DNA of 64,000 nucleotides from Chamaecrista fasciculata. Taxonomy: Eukaryota; Streptophyta; Magnoliopsida; Fabales; Fabaceae. Both the position numbers and the translations under genes were made by a program. The stretch spans positions 106,967 through 170,966 of the forward strand of contig QANZ01006964.1 of the NCBI GenBank assembly GCA_003254925.1. Direction: 5' to 3'. Shown one piece after another: positions 26,001-37,650 of the stretch. The notes beneath the pieces were generated by a model. The model saw only the letters and a list, made by a program, of their open reading frames with translations. It was not told where the DNA came from and did not search any database. Each line of letters opens with the position of its first letter. Within the stretch, counting starts at the first letter, position 1.

Positions 26001-27825
26001 GAGAGAGGAGAGAAAGAGAAAAACCCTACCTAGAATGATTTAGTCCCCAAACTTCAGAATTTTCTGCACTTTCCCAGTTAGGCGTCATTTTTTGATCTCA
26101 AATTCCTCTCAATCCAACCGTTGGATCTGTAAACTGGAACAAGGATAGCTTCGTCTCGTTCTAAGCTTCGAATCGACTGTTAGATCGTCCAAATCGGACC
26201 GTTGAATGTGGAGAAATCCTCCATTCTTTCTCCCTCGTCCTCCTACGTCTCTCTCAATCTGTTTTCTCCATTTTTTTGCTTCTCTTCACAATCTGCCTCA
26301 TCTCACTCTCTTTTTCACTCTTATATTTCTAATTTTTATCAAAATGCTAAAACTCTAATTCTTCCCCCCAAACTTTATAACTTATATTAAAATACTCCTT
26401 CTCACCTATATTTTCTTCACAAAACTCTTATTTGTTTCATTTTAATCCCTTATTATCATGTTTACACTCTCCAATTATACTCACTTGTTTTGTAACAACT
26501 TCTAAATCTTTCGATTTAGTCCCTTTTAACAATGGGATGTTACAATACCTAGTAAGCATATACTTACTTTTAACTATTAAGCTGTTGAACTAATTTTATT
26601 TTGATTAGATGTTATTAGTTATTGAGTTTCGTGAAAATTGTGTTTTTCCTTTGGTGACTTCTATTCTTAGGGTGTGTTTGGTATGGTGTTATCTCATGTC
26701 TACTATCTTATATTCTATGGTATCTTAGATGTCTAGCGTTTGGTAACACCATGATATTGTCACACGCTGGCTAAGGGATTGATTAAGATGTTGAAGTTTT
26801 TGTTAAAATAAAAATTAAAATAATAAATAAATAAAAGGAAATTCATTGGTTATATGTAGGGTGTGTACCTGAAAACTCTTTAGAAAATGATTAATGATAA
26901 GAGATATATTTAATTGGAGACTTTGTCCCAATTGATATATATATATTTATGGTATGGATATGATAATTTGATTTTGCTAATTTGTGTAATTTCTATTTAA
27001 GTGATTATAATACTTCTCTGTTAAGAGATTGTTTTGTTTAAATTGGAACACTTTCATTTTACCAGCTAGTTGTCAATTAGAAGCATATTTTCATTAATTG
27101 AGAATATCATTTAATAGTAATTTTGTTCATCATGGCGCATGGCAATGTGTTGGTGAAGAAGAGACTTAGTATGCATATACTTACTATTAACTATTAAGTT
27201 GTTGAATTAATTTTATCTTAATTAGTGTGTTATTAGTTATTTAGTTTTGTGAAAATTGTGTTTTATCTTTGGTAACTTTTATTCTTAGGGTGCGTTTGGT
27301 ATGCTGTCATCTCATGTCTACCATCTTGTCTACTATGGTATCTTGGATGTCTAGCGTTTGGTAACATCATGATATCGTTATACTCTAAGCAAGTGATAAA
27401 TTAAGATTTAAGATGTTGAAGTTTTTGTTAAAAAGATAAAAATTAAAATAATAAATAAATAAAAGGAAATTCATTTGTTATATTTAGGGTGTGTACTTGG
27501 AAGCTCTTTAGAAAATGATTAATGATAAGGGATATAGTTAATTGGAGACTCTGTTCACTTATATATATTTACTTGGAAACTCTGTCCACTTAGGTATATA
27601 AGGGTTCTCCCAATTGTAAGAGTATAGAATATAAGATAAATGAAGTAATGGAGTAGTGCAAATTGTGTATGTTATGAAAAAATATAGAGCAAAACGTGAT
27701 AATTGACTAATTAAATCACAAGCTATGTTTATAGAACATTTGTGTTTTACTAATAAAGAAAAATGCTATTTATTTATCCATTATAGTATGATAAGATTAA
27801 GAGAGAATTTAGTTTTTTTTTTAAT
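23034..27825. repeat. Array of about 0.87-kb direct repeats
   Basis: The marker 'gatgttgaagtttttgtta' occurs at about 23044, 23915, 26787 and 27413. Other shared words follow it in the same order, such as 'ttggagactctgtcc', 'ggatatgataattt', 'ttcatcatgg.gcatgg' and 'ggtatcttggatgt'. The first two spacings are about 870 bp once the 2-kb solo LTR in copy 2 is subtracted. Copy 3 carries an internal deletion and is about 626 bp. Copy 4 is cut at about 27825 and resumes near 34925. No protein is recognised. Confidence 0.75.
24543..26544 (-). mobile_element. Solo LTR, gypsy-like, 2002 bp
   Basis: It reads TGTAACGTCC...GGATGTTACA on the plus strand. On the minus strand it starts TGTAACATCCCATTG, like many plant gypsy (chromovirus-type) LTRs. 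The flanks ctacc (24538-24542) and atacc (26545-26549) match at 4 of 5 positions. It splits a known repeat unit: the other copies read straight through 'gaagaagagacctagtatgc'. No internal coding region remains, so it is a solo LTR, presumably left by recombination between two LTRs. Confidence 0.8.
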
Positions 27826-28196
27826 ATATATATTAGGAATTTTGTGTGCCGTTATGCATATAACGTTTGAAATGATTTAAAGTTAAAAATTAAATAAAAT
27901 TCTTATATTGACTAGTAACTAAATCATAATTTAAACTATGATGTTAAAATCAATTACAATACTTAAATAATATATGCTTTATAATATAATTTAAAGATAA
28001 TTTTTATAATACGTACATGTTATAACATATTTGAAGCTATCATTTCAAATGGTTTATTAACAACACTTCTTATATTACTAAAACATTATTTAATTTATAA
28101 AATCCGATCAGGATCCTCTTTTGTTGAGCATATTTGTTTGAACTTTTTATAAAGGTAAACGTAAGTCATGATTTTATTAACTCTGATGAGAGGTTT
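27826..28196. other. AT-rich sequence between repeat array and CACTA
   Basis: With 33911-34924, this belongs to the roughly 7-kb segment inserted into repeat copy 4. I could not define its element ends. It contains a short palindrome near 'cgttatgcatataacg' (27850-27866). Confidence 0.45.
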
Positions 28197-28216
28197 CACT
28201 ACAAAAAAAGTGGCAT

Positions 28217-28545
28217 TTAGTGGCGGTTTAAACCGCCACTAAATGTAATACCAGCGGTTCTGAAAACCGTCGGCATCGGCAGCGTCGCAATCATTTAGCG
28301 ACGGTTTTTATCAACCGCCGGAATAATTATTTACTGGCGGTTTTCTCCCATTTAGCGGCGGTTCGTTGACCGCCAGAAAATGCGCACATGTTTTCGTGGA
28401 ACCATTATGTGGCGGTTTTTTAACCGCCGCTAAATGCGCAGGTATATAAACATAATTTAATGTGGTGGCGGTTTTGTAACCGCCGCTAAAAGCACATGCG
28501 TATAAATCTAATTTTGTTTTGTGGCGATTTTAAGAACCGCCGCTA
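28217..28545. repeat. CACTA left subterminal palindromic repeats
   Basis: About six or seven palindromes of the type GGCGGTTT-AAACCGCC occur (first at 28222-28237), with loops of 0-6 nt. They are separated by AT-richer spacers containing 'taaatgcgc' words. In CACTA elements subterminal repeats are the binding sites of the TNPA-type protein. Here each site is itself a dyad. Confidence 0.82.
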
Positions 28546-28966
28546 AATGCCTTTCAGTTTTTTTTTTAAAATGTTATTATTTTTTATTTTGTCATTATTA
28601 TTTATATTTGATTATTAGCTTTTAAATTAAATAAGCACATCAATAAATCTAAGATATTTCTTAAAATATATTAATTATCCAAAATATAATAAATTAAACA
28701 AAATATCCAAGTCTTTCCATCCATACAAATTTCAATATTCATGAAAATTAAACTTTCATCCATACATAAATCTAAATATTCATGGAAATTGTCTTGTCCA
28801 CTAGAAATGGTAGTAGGTTGATCTAACACTAAGAAGGGATCATGGTGCATGACTTGATGAAGACGAACAAAAGATGGAATTTCCTACAAAAATGAATTAT
28901 AACATTAAATTACAAATAAAATTGATATGTAAATATGTGTTTTAATAAATAGTTTTAGTAATATAC

Positions 28967-29302
28967 CTCATCAACATCCATTATTGATGCAAACTCTGGT
29001 GGTGGAGTTGTATTTCCAAACATGTTTTTGAACATATATTTCACACAACTTTGCATCTTCTTTCTTAGCTCAGTTTCAACCTTTAATTGTGACTCTAATT
29101 GTGTTATCTTGTTTGAGTCATTTGTACTGTCTCTAGGAGTTGAGCTAGTAGTGGATAACCCAAAGACACGAGAAGGAGTTGGCCCAAATCCTAAGCCATG
29201 CACTCTTCCTGAGTGTTCTGGGCCTAATACTTGTGCAAGGGAATCATGGGGTCCAATTTTTTGAGATGAACTTTGTTCTGATTCAATCTCAATAATTTTT
29301 TC
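28967..29302 (-). pseudogene. Exon of a CACTA-encoded Ptta/En/Spm plant transposase-like protein
   Basis: This 112-codon exon is framed by a good acceptor (tttatgcag|gaa) and donor (gatgag|gtatat), phase 0 at both ends. The translation includes 'VLGPEHSGRVHGLGFGPTPS', which is characteristic of the plant 'transposase, Ptta/En/Spm' (Transposase_24) family. A Glu/Lys-rich helical stretch, likely a coiled coil, follows. I find no clear partner exons elsewhere in the element, so the gene is incomplete. The family's exact biochemical role is not firmly known. Confidence 0.7.
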
Positions 29303-30208
29303 CTGCATAAAGAAACACATCTATAAAGAATCAAAATGTTTGTTTTATGCATGGATGGGTGGTCATCAGATGTGTGGATTCAACTTTATCAAGTATATAT
29401 GCATTATGGAAGGATATGCTTTGTGAGTGGGGTGATGGGGTCACCTTAGAAGAATGAGACATCCAGCAAATGGAAGGATATACATATCTTTAATTTCCAA
29501 AGTATGCAATGACATGAAGTAGTTGAAACAAGATTAACACTTGATAAGCAATGACATGAAGTAGTTGAAACAAGAAATTATAAGATTAAATTAAACTTTT
29601 TAGTGACTAAAATATAGCCCATGTTAGCTCTAATTTGTGATCATTAATAAGCAATGACCCACTTGGAAGCAAAACAACATTATTTTTTTCTTCACTTCTA
29701 CTTGGGAAGCAAAGACTATAATCTATTATTGTTATTGCTCATGGCTTGCAACAGCTAGCCCAATCAAACTCTAAATCTTTTAGAAAATTGAAATTTGTAA
29801 ATTGTAATCTAACTTTGGAAAATGAGAAAATCAAACTCTAAATCTTTTAGAAAATTGAAATTTGTAAATTGTAATCTAACTTTGGAAAACGAGAATATGG
29901 TTGTCTACTAGTACGCTGTTAATAAACAGTTTCATTTCTATAAGCACTCTAAAGGTTTCTACTAGCAACCATCCAAGAATCTAATTTCGTTATAGTCTAG
30001 CAAATAACTAAGAGACTATCAGGTGTACCCCATTAAAAGTGTAAAACCTGTACTTTAGTATCAATTTATTCACCAGAAAAACTTCATGTCATTTTAACAC
30101 CTAAAAATCTAATCTTGTTTCAACTACTTTTGTACAAAGGTGCAAATTTGATACCATAAGCAAAAATTCTGGAAAAATTGAAACTAAAACTTGTTAATGT
30201 GTTTATAC

Positions 30209-30427
30209 ACTTGAAAACTGGTTCAAACTTGAACCAGAAAACTAATTCAAGAGTGAACCAGAAACTGGTTCAAGCTAACCAGTTTCTGGTTCAAGTTTGA
30301 ACCAGTTTCTGGTTCACTCTTGAACCACTTCCTAGTTCAAGAGTGAACAAGAAACTGGTTCAAACTTGAACCAGTTTCTGGTTCACTCTTGAACCACTTT
30401 CTAGTTCAAGAGTGAACCAGAAACTAC
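30209..30427. repeat. Cluster of interleaved inverted repeats (GAACCAG)
   Basis: About 220 bp consist almost entirely of the words 'gaaccagaaactggttc', 'caagtttgaacc' and 'caagagtgaacc', alternating in both orientations. The near-perfect palindrome CTGGTTCAAGTTTGAACCAG and its relatives appear several times, so the region can fold on itself in many registers. Confidence 0.88.
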
Positions 30428-31048
30428 AAACAAAAAAAATACAAACCGGTAATCTTTTATAGATATAAAAGTTGGTTTATATATGTAGGATCATAAAAGA
30501 ATTGAGAGCACAATAAGGAAGCAAGCAGAGGTTCATACAGCATCCAAAAATCACAATTAATGCGTTTATGAGTGTGGGTATTAACCTATCTCACTACAAT
30601 TACATCATTTGGGTTCTTCCCACACACCCATCACTTTAGTCTGTGCCTCTATATTAATCAATTCACCAAATTTAAACCACTTCACATTTAAAATCTTTTA
30701 AAATCTTTCATATTTTCAGCAATGTCCACTAATCCACTATCTAAAACAGGCATGCCAACATCTTATCGTTTCTTTGTCCGAAAACTACAAACAAACAACT
30801 AATCATTATCTTATCCTAGTTTGAATACTCTCACATCAATCAATTATAAACTAGAAAGGACACAAATCATACCTGAAATCTCAAACGCAATGGCACCTTT
30901 AATTTCAGCGGAACACACTTCCACCGTTTCCTTAGAAATTCGGGTGATAGACGAAGGACGTTACAGAGTGTGCCGAAACTGAATTCAAGAAAACATAGAA
31001 ACATAAATATCACAAAGGGACTACAAAGTTTCCAAAAACCAAGATAGA

Positions 31049-31515
31049 GCTAAAACAGAATTTTAACAACAAGGACTAAAATAGAATTGTACTAGCAGGG
31101 ACTAAAATAGAATTTACAGCAGGGACTAAAACTGAATTTTACTAGTAGGGACTAAAACTGAATTTATAGCAGGGACTAAAACTGAATTTTACTAACAGGG
31201 ACTAAAACTGAATTTACGGCAGGGACTAAAACTGAATTTTACTAGCAGGGACTAAAACTGAATTTACAGCAGGGACTAAAACTGAATTTATAGCAGGGAC
31301 TAAAACTGAATTTTACTAGCAGGTAATAAAACTGAATTTACAGCAGGGACTAAGACTGAATTTTACTAGCAGGGACTAAAACTGAATTTATAGCAAGGAC
31401 TAAAACTGAATTTTACTAGCAGGGACTAAAACTGAATTTACAGCAGGGACTAAAACTGAATTTTACTAGCAGTACTAAAACAGAATTTACAGCAGGAACT
31501 AAAACTGAACTTTTT
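31049..31515. repeat. Minisatellite with alternating 26- and 24-bp units
   Basis: About 18-19 tandem units of 'agggactaaaactgaattt' are followed alternately by 'tactagc' (26-bp unit) and 'acagc' or 'atagc' (24-bp unit), giving a 50-bp higher-order dimer. The alternation breaks once, near 31260-31310, where two 24-bp units are adjacent. It lies inside the CACTA element. Confidence 0.95.
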
Positions 31516-33254
31516 CTGCTTGTAAATCTTTTAAATAGAAGATAATGGAATAAACAACATATAGACAAAAGGTATACATAATTAACTTTGGTGGTGTCAA
31601 TAGTTTAAAGTTTATTGTATATTGTATAAGACTCCATATAGAGCATAAATTGAAAAGTAATGCATTATCACTTAGCAAACAAGCTTCAAACTTGAAAAGT
31701 AAAGCCCTTGTTCAGTTAATGCAAACCTTATCACAAGTACTTTGGGCTACTTGACAATGGATCTGACATGCAGCAACTTTAAAATTAAACTGATTCATTA
31801 TATTATGGACTACTATTACACATAGCAACTAAACAAATAAACTTCAAGAACTTAAATTACTATTCTTTGACCACTGTCACTGTTTACCTTTCACCATCAA
31901 CAATCCCCTGTAAAATATTTTATGCATCTATTTATGGTTTCTAAAATCTTATGCCAAGAAAATTAATACATACATGCATTCTAGTAAATTCAGTGTCCTT
32001 AAAATTCAGATGCGAAGTTGCCCTAATGTATCAAGAGAATGCCTGCAACTGCAAGATCTCACATCATTTTATCTCAATTTTTCCATAATTGTTTCCCATT
32101 ACAAGTATCCCTCAATCAATCAATTGCACATTCTTTATTGACACAGGTTTTGATTGAAGTAAGAACCATGCATACTTCAATCATTCCTCTCAAATCCAAT
32201 CTTAAATGAACTCCATCATCACATCGTCTGAGCAGCTCCCTCAAGGTTAACAGTCAAGTCTTCAAGGTTGCTTTACACACGGGCAAAAACAGAAAGAATG
32301 GAGGAGGAGGAAGGGTAAGAATTAGTTGTATGTTTGAAGGCATTATATGCATAGTAGTTTGAAATCCTCCATCTGTTCAAAACTAATAACAAACAAAACA
32401 CATGGAATTCCTAATCATTCATTCATTGATTAGGGGATGAAAATCTTCAGTTTACAATGTTATGGCACCAATAAGTACTTCACTGTTGTTTCAGTGGTAC
32501 CTACAAGTTAGACACCATGATGAGAGGGTATAGTAAAGCCTAGAAAGTGAATGCTAAAACCATGTTTCTAAAGATTTACTCGCAAATAAGGTTAGAAACA
32601 TAATGTAGACTCACATAGCTTGAAGTTGGATATTATGATCATAACTCCTAGTCATTCTCCATTGTCTCAAAATCAAGCTTAAGTCATTTCAGGCTTGAAC
32701 TCAGCTTAATCCTCTCATGCTACCCCAAGCATTCCTCTAACTTATTATGCTCCTAATTTCCTGTATGGGTCTGGTGGTAATCTTTACATCATTGCTCAGT
32801 GACACATTTCAAAGATCTTCTATATTCATGTCTAGTACGTTGGAGAATTAAATCACATGATTCAAATGAAAGGTTAAAGCAAATCACACAATGTTCCTTT
32901 AGTTTGAGTTATATAAAAGGTCTAGAAAACGAATCTCAATGTAAAGGGCTTCGAAGCTGCTGGGTATTAATTCAACCATAGCACCCATGTTATACTTAGA
33001 AAAGCAACAGTCCTACATACATCTGGTAATTTTCTATCACTCCAAGTTCTAGCTCTTTTTCTTGTTCTTTATTTAATCTCATTAATTTTTGTATCAGCAC
33101 ACCATATTAATTGACTCTCAATATGTGACACAGTGAAATGTACTGTCACAAACATAAGGAAAAGAAACTCCAATTTGCGATTAGCAGTTAGTTACTAATT
33201 GATGCCAATTTCAAATTATTTGAAACTTCAAATTATCACTAGAACTGACACTAC
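31516..33254. other. CACTA interior without recognisable genes
   Basis: There is no supported coding sequence. Some stretches could be introns or decayed exons of the minus-strand transposon gene, but I see no protein motif. Confidence 0.5.
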
Positions 33255-33617
33255 TCAAGCCACAAACCAAATCAAGAGAAAACAATCACAGTTATCAGGG
33301 TCAAAAAAGAAGACGCAAAAGAGTAAAATGCGCAAAGAGAAAACCAAACCCAATTCGAAGGAAGTGAGTGATGTCGGCAGGGGATGCAGAGAAAACCTAA
33401 CAGGAGAGGGAGAAGGAGAATCAGAACGCGCAAAAGAGAAAGTAAAGAACGAGAGACGAACCAGCGGCGAAGGAAGTGAGTGACGTAGAGAAAACCTACG
33501 AACATGAGCAAGGGAAGAACGAGACGAACCAGCACGAGCAAGGGAAGAACAAGACGAACACGAACCAGCACGACCTAGAGCAAGCAAGCAGAGCGAAAGA
33601 AATGGAGGATTGAGCAA
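33255..33617 (-). other. Likely 5' leader region of the CACTA minus-strand transcript
   Basis: On the minus strand this is a pyrimidine-rich, Ser/Leu/Arg low-complexity open stretch near the right end of the transposon. It contains a local duplication of 'cgaaccagcacgagcaaggg' at about 33523-33565. Overlapping open frames on all strands and the composition argue against a protein. Its place just inside the right terminus fits a transcript leader. Confidence 0.35.
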
Positions 33618-33804
33618 CGAGCGATGGTGGGAATCGTGTTTAGGGATTTAGGGATTTAGATGGAGGGAAACCAAAAAAAAAATAGTGATGCAGAAGGAGG
33701 GAATCGAAAAGATGCAAAGAGAGTTAGAAACATTTGGGTCCAAAAATGTAGAAAAGGAGAGGGAAACGAAAGATGCAAAGACTCAAGGATTTTGGGGCTA
33801 AAAT

Positions 33805-33880
33805 GTCTCGGCGGTTTCCTAGAACCGCTGATACATGGTCATTTACTGGAGGTTCTTTAAAACCGCCGGGACATGAGGGC
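33805..33880. repeat. CACTA right subterminal repeats
   Basis: 'ggcggtttcctagaaccgc' and 'ggaggttctttaaaaccgcc' are the right-end counterparts of the left subterminal palindromes. Confidence 0.75.
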
Positions 33881-33910
33881 CACCAATTATATGCGCTTTT
33901 TGTAGTGTTT

Positions 33911-34924
33911 GAATTTTTAAATTTGAAATAAAAGAGGAGTGCTATAATCTATTGTCACTATTGATGCATAACTACATTTGAAGGGGAGAGGAAGTTAGAG
34001 AGGTTTAAGGGAAAGTGAGATGTGGGATATGAAGTCATGGGAAAAGTTGTTATTCTTAAAAAATAGGTAATTGTAGTGATAACAAAACATCAAATATTCT
34101 AGTAAAACTAATTTGATTGTCTTTATTCTTTGATTCTATCCAAACCATTTTCTTTGCTCTCTCATGCACTTTCTAACATTTTCGTCATCCTCAATGCTTC
34201 CCTGAAATCATGGCCAAAGATAAAACTATTGCATAAACAAAATGCAAAAAAAAAAAAAGATAATAAACTATAATTTTTTAATCATTATTGCAAAATGATA
34301 ATGTAAATTGAAAAATACAAATGTATACAAAGAAGGATGAAGAAGGTAATACGACACATATATGTACGTATGTTAGGAAATAGATAAACATATATATGAA
34401 TTAGGTCTTCATTTGGTTAAAACATAGAAGTCAAGGACTCCGATCAATACCCAAGGCGTGGATCATGGCAATGCATTCTTCATATAGAGATCATAAAAAT
34501 TGATATGTCATAACAAACAGTAAAACAATAAAAATGAGAAGAATCACCAATTGTAAAGATGAAGTAGTAGGCTTGCACGAATCTGTCAAAACGCCGTACT
34601 CCGTGTACTCTTCTTCTAGAATTGATTTTAAATCCTTAATCTGCAATTTAACATAGGCATACATATTAATTAATCAAAAGCTCATGATTAATCTTAATCT
34701 AGTAGGAAAAAAAAAAAAGAAATTGCCAAAATAGAGCAAGAATGATGGGAAAAACAAACCATCATGTGAATCAATTCCTAGTTCATGGGTAAGCAAAAGA
34801 AGTAGGTTACTAAAATATAGGCTTAAAGCATCTTATAACTCACCAACAATTAACATTGAATGGAAACCAAGCATGTGGAGAAGACGAACTAATGGAAAGA
34901 AAACAGGGAGAAAGAGTTTGAAAG
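33911..34924. other. AT-rich flank of the CACTA element
   Basis: No gene is seen. Together with 27826-28196, it separates the CACTA element from the interrupted repeat unit. Confidence 0.5.
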
Positions 34925-35316
34925 TGATAATTTGTATAGATATAGATACGATATGAATATGATAATTTGATTTTGATAATTTGTGGAGTTTCAATTTAAG
35001 TGATTATCAGCTGGTTGTTAATTAGAAACATATTTTCATTATTTGAGAATCTCATTTAATAGTGGTTTTATTCATCATGGCGCATGGTGATGTATTGAGG
35101 AAGAAGAGACCTAGTATGCATATACTTACTATTAACTATTAAGCTGTTGAACTAATTTCATTTTGATTAGAGTGTTATTAGTTATTGTGTTTCGTGAAAA
35201 TTGTTTTTTGTTTTTGGTGACTTCTATTCTTAGGGTACGTTTGGTATGTTGTCATCTCATATTTACCATCTTATATACTATGACATATTGGATGTTTAGT
35301 GTTTGGTAACGCCATG
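34925..35316. repeat. Continuation of the fourth 0.87-kb repeat unit
   Basis: The sequence resumes the repeat unit ('gatatgaatatgataatttgattttg', 'ttcatcatggcgcatggtgatgt', 'gtacgtttggtatg'). It runs up to the solo LTR and continues on the far side from 36294 ('ccatgatatcgtcatac'). Confidence 0.75.
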
Positions 35317-36293
35317 TGATGTGCACGCTGTCATTAAACATTACAATCAAATTAGAATTTATAAGTAGTTACCTTAGCCTCTTAGTATAACTATATAAAA
35401 CGTTATATAGTATAGCTGAATTAACCAAGGGTCAGTCTCTCGCGGAATTTTCGTGATGAAGAGATCAAGCACAAGCTTATCTTTCTCGATTCTTTGCGAA
35501 TGACAAAAGTAAATCTGTCACAAATACTCAAGTCAAAGAAGTTGTGAAGGTGATTTGTTGGTTAAGAAAGTAGTAATTATAAATTGAGTTGAAATTAATG
35601 ATGAGAAAACTATACCTTTGGCTTTCCATTGGTATATCGAAGTTTAGTGACTCATGCCCATTGGACAAAGTTTGGGTGTATATTTTATCTGGAATGAATA
35701 AGAATGAACAACATTGAATGAAGACTGACACATGCTATTTATAAGCAAAGATTTGGACTGTGCTGCCAGCGCACTATAACGGCTCACAAGATTTTCCTCG
35801 ATTTTATGTGCTATGGTTTAAAGATATGATATATGGAATATTTTTGTAACTTCCGAGATCTCTAAGTTACGTGCAGCGTGGGAAACCCTTGGAGCTCCAT
35901 ATCTTGACGCAAAGTGACGAAAATCAAATTTGACTTCTAGAAGCTTTAGAATGCACTAATGACGTGGCATCTGCGCCGTCACTTGCGTTGCTGACTAAGT
36001 AGACGTTGCAAGCTCATTGAACTTGGCTTTAACTTAGTTGCTTGCCCCATCCTTCGACTATACTCTTATGCTTGTGTTTTGCTGTGATTAAGGTCTGAAA
36101 CCACTAAGAATACCATTTAGTAGCACTCGTCTCAAAAACATGATAAAATACCACAAAATAGCACTTTTAAGCGTTAATCCAATACATCACCTTGGTACAA
36201 ATCTTAACAGATTAAATTGTCATTTTTGCAATAATTAATGGTTAAAAGATAGTAAAAGAAGACCAAATAACATAGCAAGATTTGGTCTGATCA
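35317..36293. mobile_element. Solo LTR, 977 bp
   Basis: It starts TGATGTGCACGCTGTC and ends GGTCTGATCA. It is flanked by a perfect 5-bp duplication, CCATG (35312-35316 and 36294-36298). The host sequence is the 0.87-kb repeat, whose other copies read through 'gccatgatatcgtcat' uninterrupted. No internal region or second LTR is present. Superfamily is not determined. Confidence 0.85.
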
Positions 36294-36599
36294 CCATGAT
36301 ATCGTCATACGCCGACATCTAATATAACACTCGGTCATTTGAGGACAGCAAAAAGAGTGTGATCTGGTAACAACAAAAAAACTATGTCATCTCAAATTAC
36401 ATGATTTATAAGGACATTTTTTAATTAAAGTTCCAATTGTACCTTTTTTTAATTGATTTATTTTTTTTATAAAAAAAAAACTTAATATGGGTTCCTAAAT
36501 TTATATCAAGTCAATTAATTTGTCCATGAATAATCAAAATATATGTCTCATTCCTCGAATTATTGCAATTATTAATATTTTGGTCCTTGGACGATGTCT

Positions 36600-37240
36600 T
36601 TCACATAAATGACAATAAGGATGATTTCCACCAGAGCTATTAAAGCCTCCATAGTTGTTTTTGTAGCCACCCTTTCAACCACGAGATCCACCCCGACCTT
36701 GCGAACCACAAGACCCATGTTAAGCATTTTGGGAGGGTCGAACATCAACTTCTTCTTTTTGAGCTACATTAGTTGTTGGATGGATGGAGAGAGAGGACAT
36801 TTGATGCAACTATTCTAACCTGCTCTCAAAAGCCGACAACTCAGACTGTAATTCTTCCGAAGTTAATCGAGATTGGCAATTTAATTAAACAAAACACAAT
36901 AATATTATATTCAGTTTCTAAACTACTTAAGGTATGTATAATTAAATCCTCAAGGGAAAGAAGAGCCCCGACTATAGCCAATTGATCAGTTAATTGAGAT
37001 TGGCAATTTAAACCAAACACAATAATATTATATTAGTTACAAAAAGCCAATTGATCAGTTTCTAAACTACTTAAGGTATGTATTATTAAATCCTCAAGGG
37101 AAACAAGAGCCCCTGCTATAGCCAATTGATTAGAAACAAGAGCCCTTGCATACATATTTGATTGAGTTCCACTTCGAACACCATTACAATGCATCAGCTG
37201 AGTACCCACTTCTTGAGTCATGGCATTGCGAAGAGAATGG
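36600..37240 (-). pseudogene. Copia Gag fragment, decayed and partly duplicated
   Basis: On the minus strand, 'NQLAIAGALVSLEDLIIHTLSSLE' (from the 37033-37221 frame) resembles the Copia gag_2 region usually seen as 'L...G..VSDEDL...L..L'. Further on, a Gly/Arg-rich stretch leads to 'NHPYCHLC' (about 36605-36640), the start of a CCHC-like knuckle. Stops interrupt the frame. About 140 bp around 'aaactacttaaggtatgta.aattaaatcctcaaggga' is duplicated (about 36910-36985 and 37065-37130). Confidence 0.6.
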
Positions 37241-37650
37241 AGTTTCAGTGGCGAAATAGAAATTAGTTACAAAAAGTCCTCTTTCAGTGGCAAATTTTAC
37301 AATTTACCACTGAACATACCAATAATGAGACTTTTGTATCCTTTTAGTGGCAAACTACTATAAATTGCCACAATAAGGTAATCAGTGGTGAAATTCAAGT
37401 GAGCACTAAAGCTATTTAGCTGGCAAATTGTTGAAACTTGTCACTGAATACATGTTATTTGGTGGCAAAATTCATGTTTTCCACCAAAAGAGTTATTGGT
37501 GACCATTTTAATTTTGCCACAAATTTATTTTTCAATTATTAATTTGTAAAGTAAACGGAGATGAAAACTTTTTGGTACCAAATTATAGATAGCAAAAAAT
37601 TTTAATTGGCCACTGAAGTGATTTTAATGGCAAGTTATTTTTACCAATGA
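37241..37650. repeat. 'gtggcaaa' repeat-rich segment
   Basis: Many inverted and direct 'agtggcaaatt' and 'aatttgccactg' words occur, resembling subterminal repeats of a TIR transposon. The same words return at about 38400-38450, beyond an inserted element. No termini are identified. Confidence 0.35.

Larger units (their letters stand above)
28197..33907 (-). mobile_element. CACTA (En/Spm) transposon, deleted, 5711 bp
   Basis: The termini are CACTACAAAAAAAGTGGC on the left and, reversed, CACTACAAAAAGCGC on the right. They are flanked by a 3-bp TTT duplication (28194-28196 and 33908-33910). Both subterminal regions carry palindromic GGCGGTT...AACCGCC repeats. One exon related to the plant CACTA accessory protein is kept on the minus strand (28967-29302). 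No TNP2-type transposase is seen, so the copy is non-autonomous. The interior also holds an inverted-repeat cluster (30209-30427) and a minisatellite (31049-31515). Confidence 0.93.

Noticed and set aside
31049..31515. CRISPR-like regular repeat
   Set aside because: The units are contiguous, without unique spacers, in a plant transposon. It is a minisatellite.
33255..33617. 120-codon minus-strand frame rich in Ser, Leu and Arg
   Set aside because: It is low-complexity with competing frames on both strands. It is better read as a transcript leader of the CACTA element.
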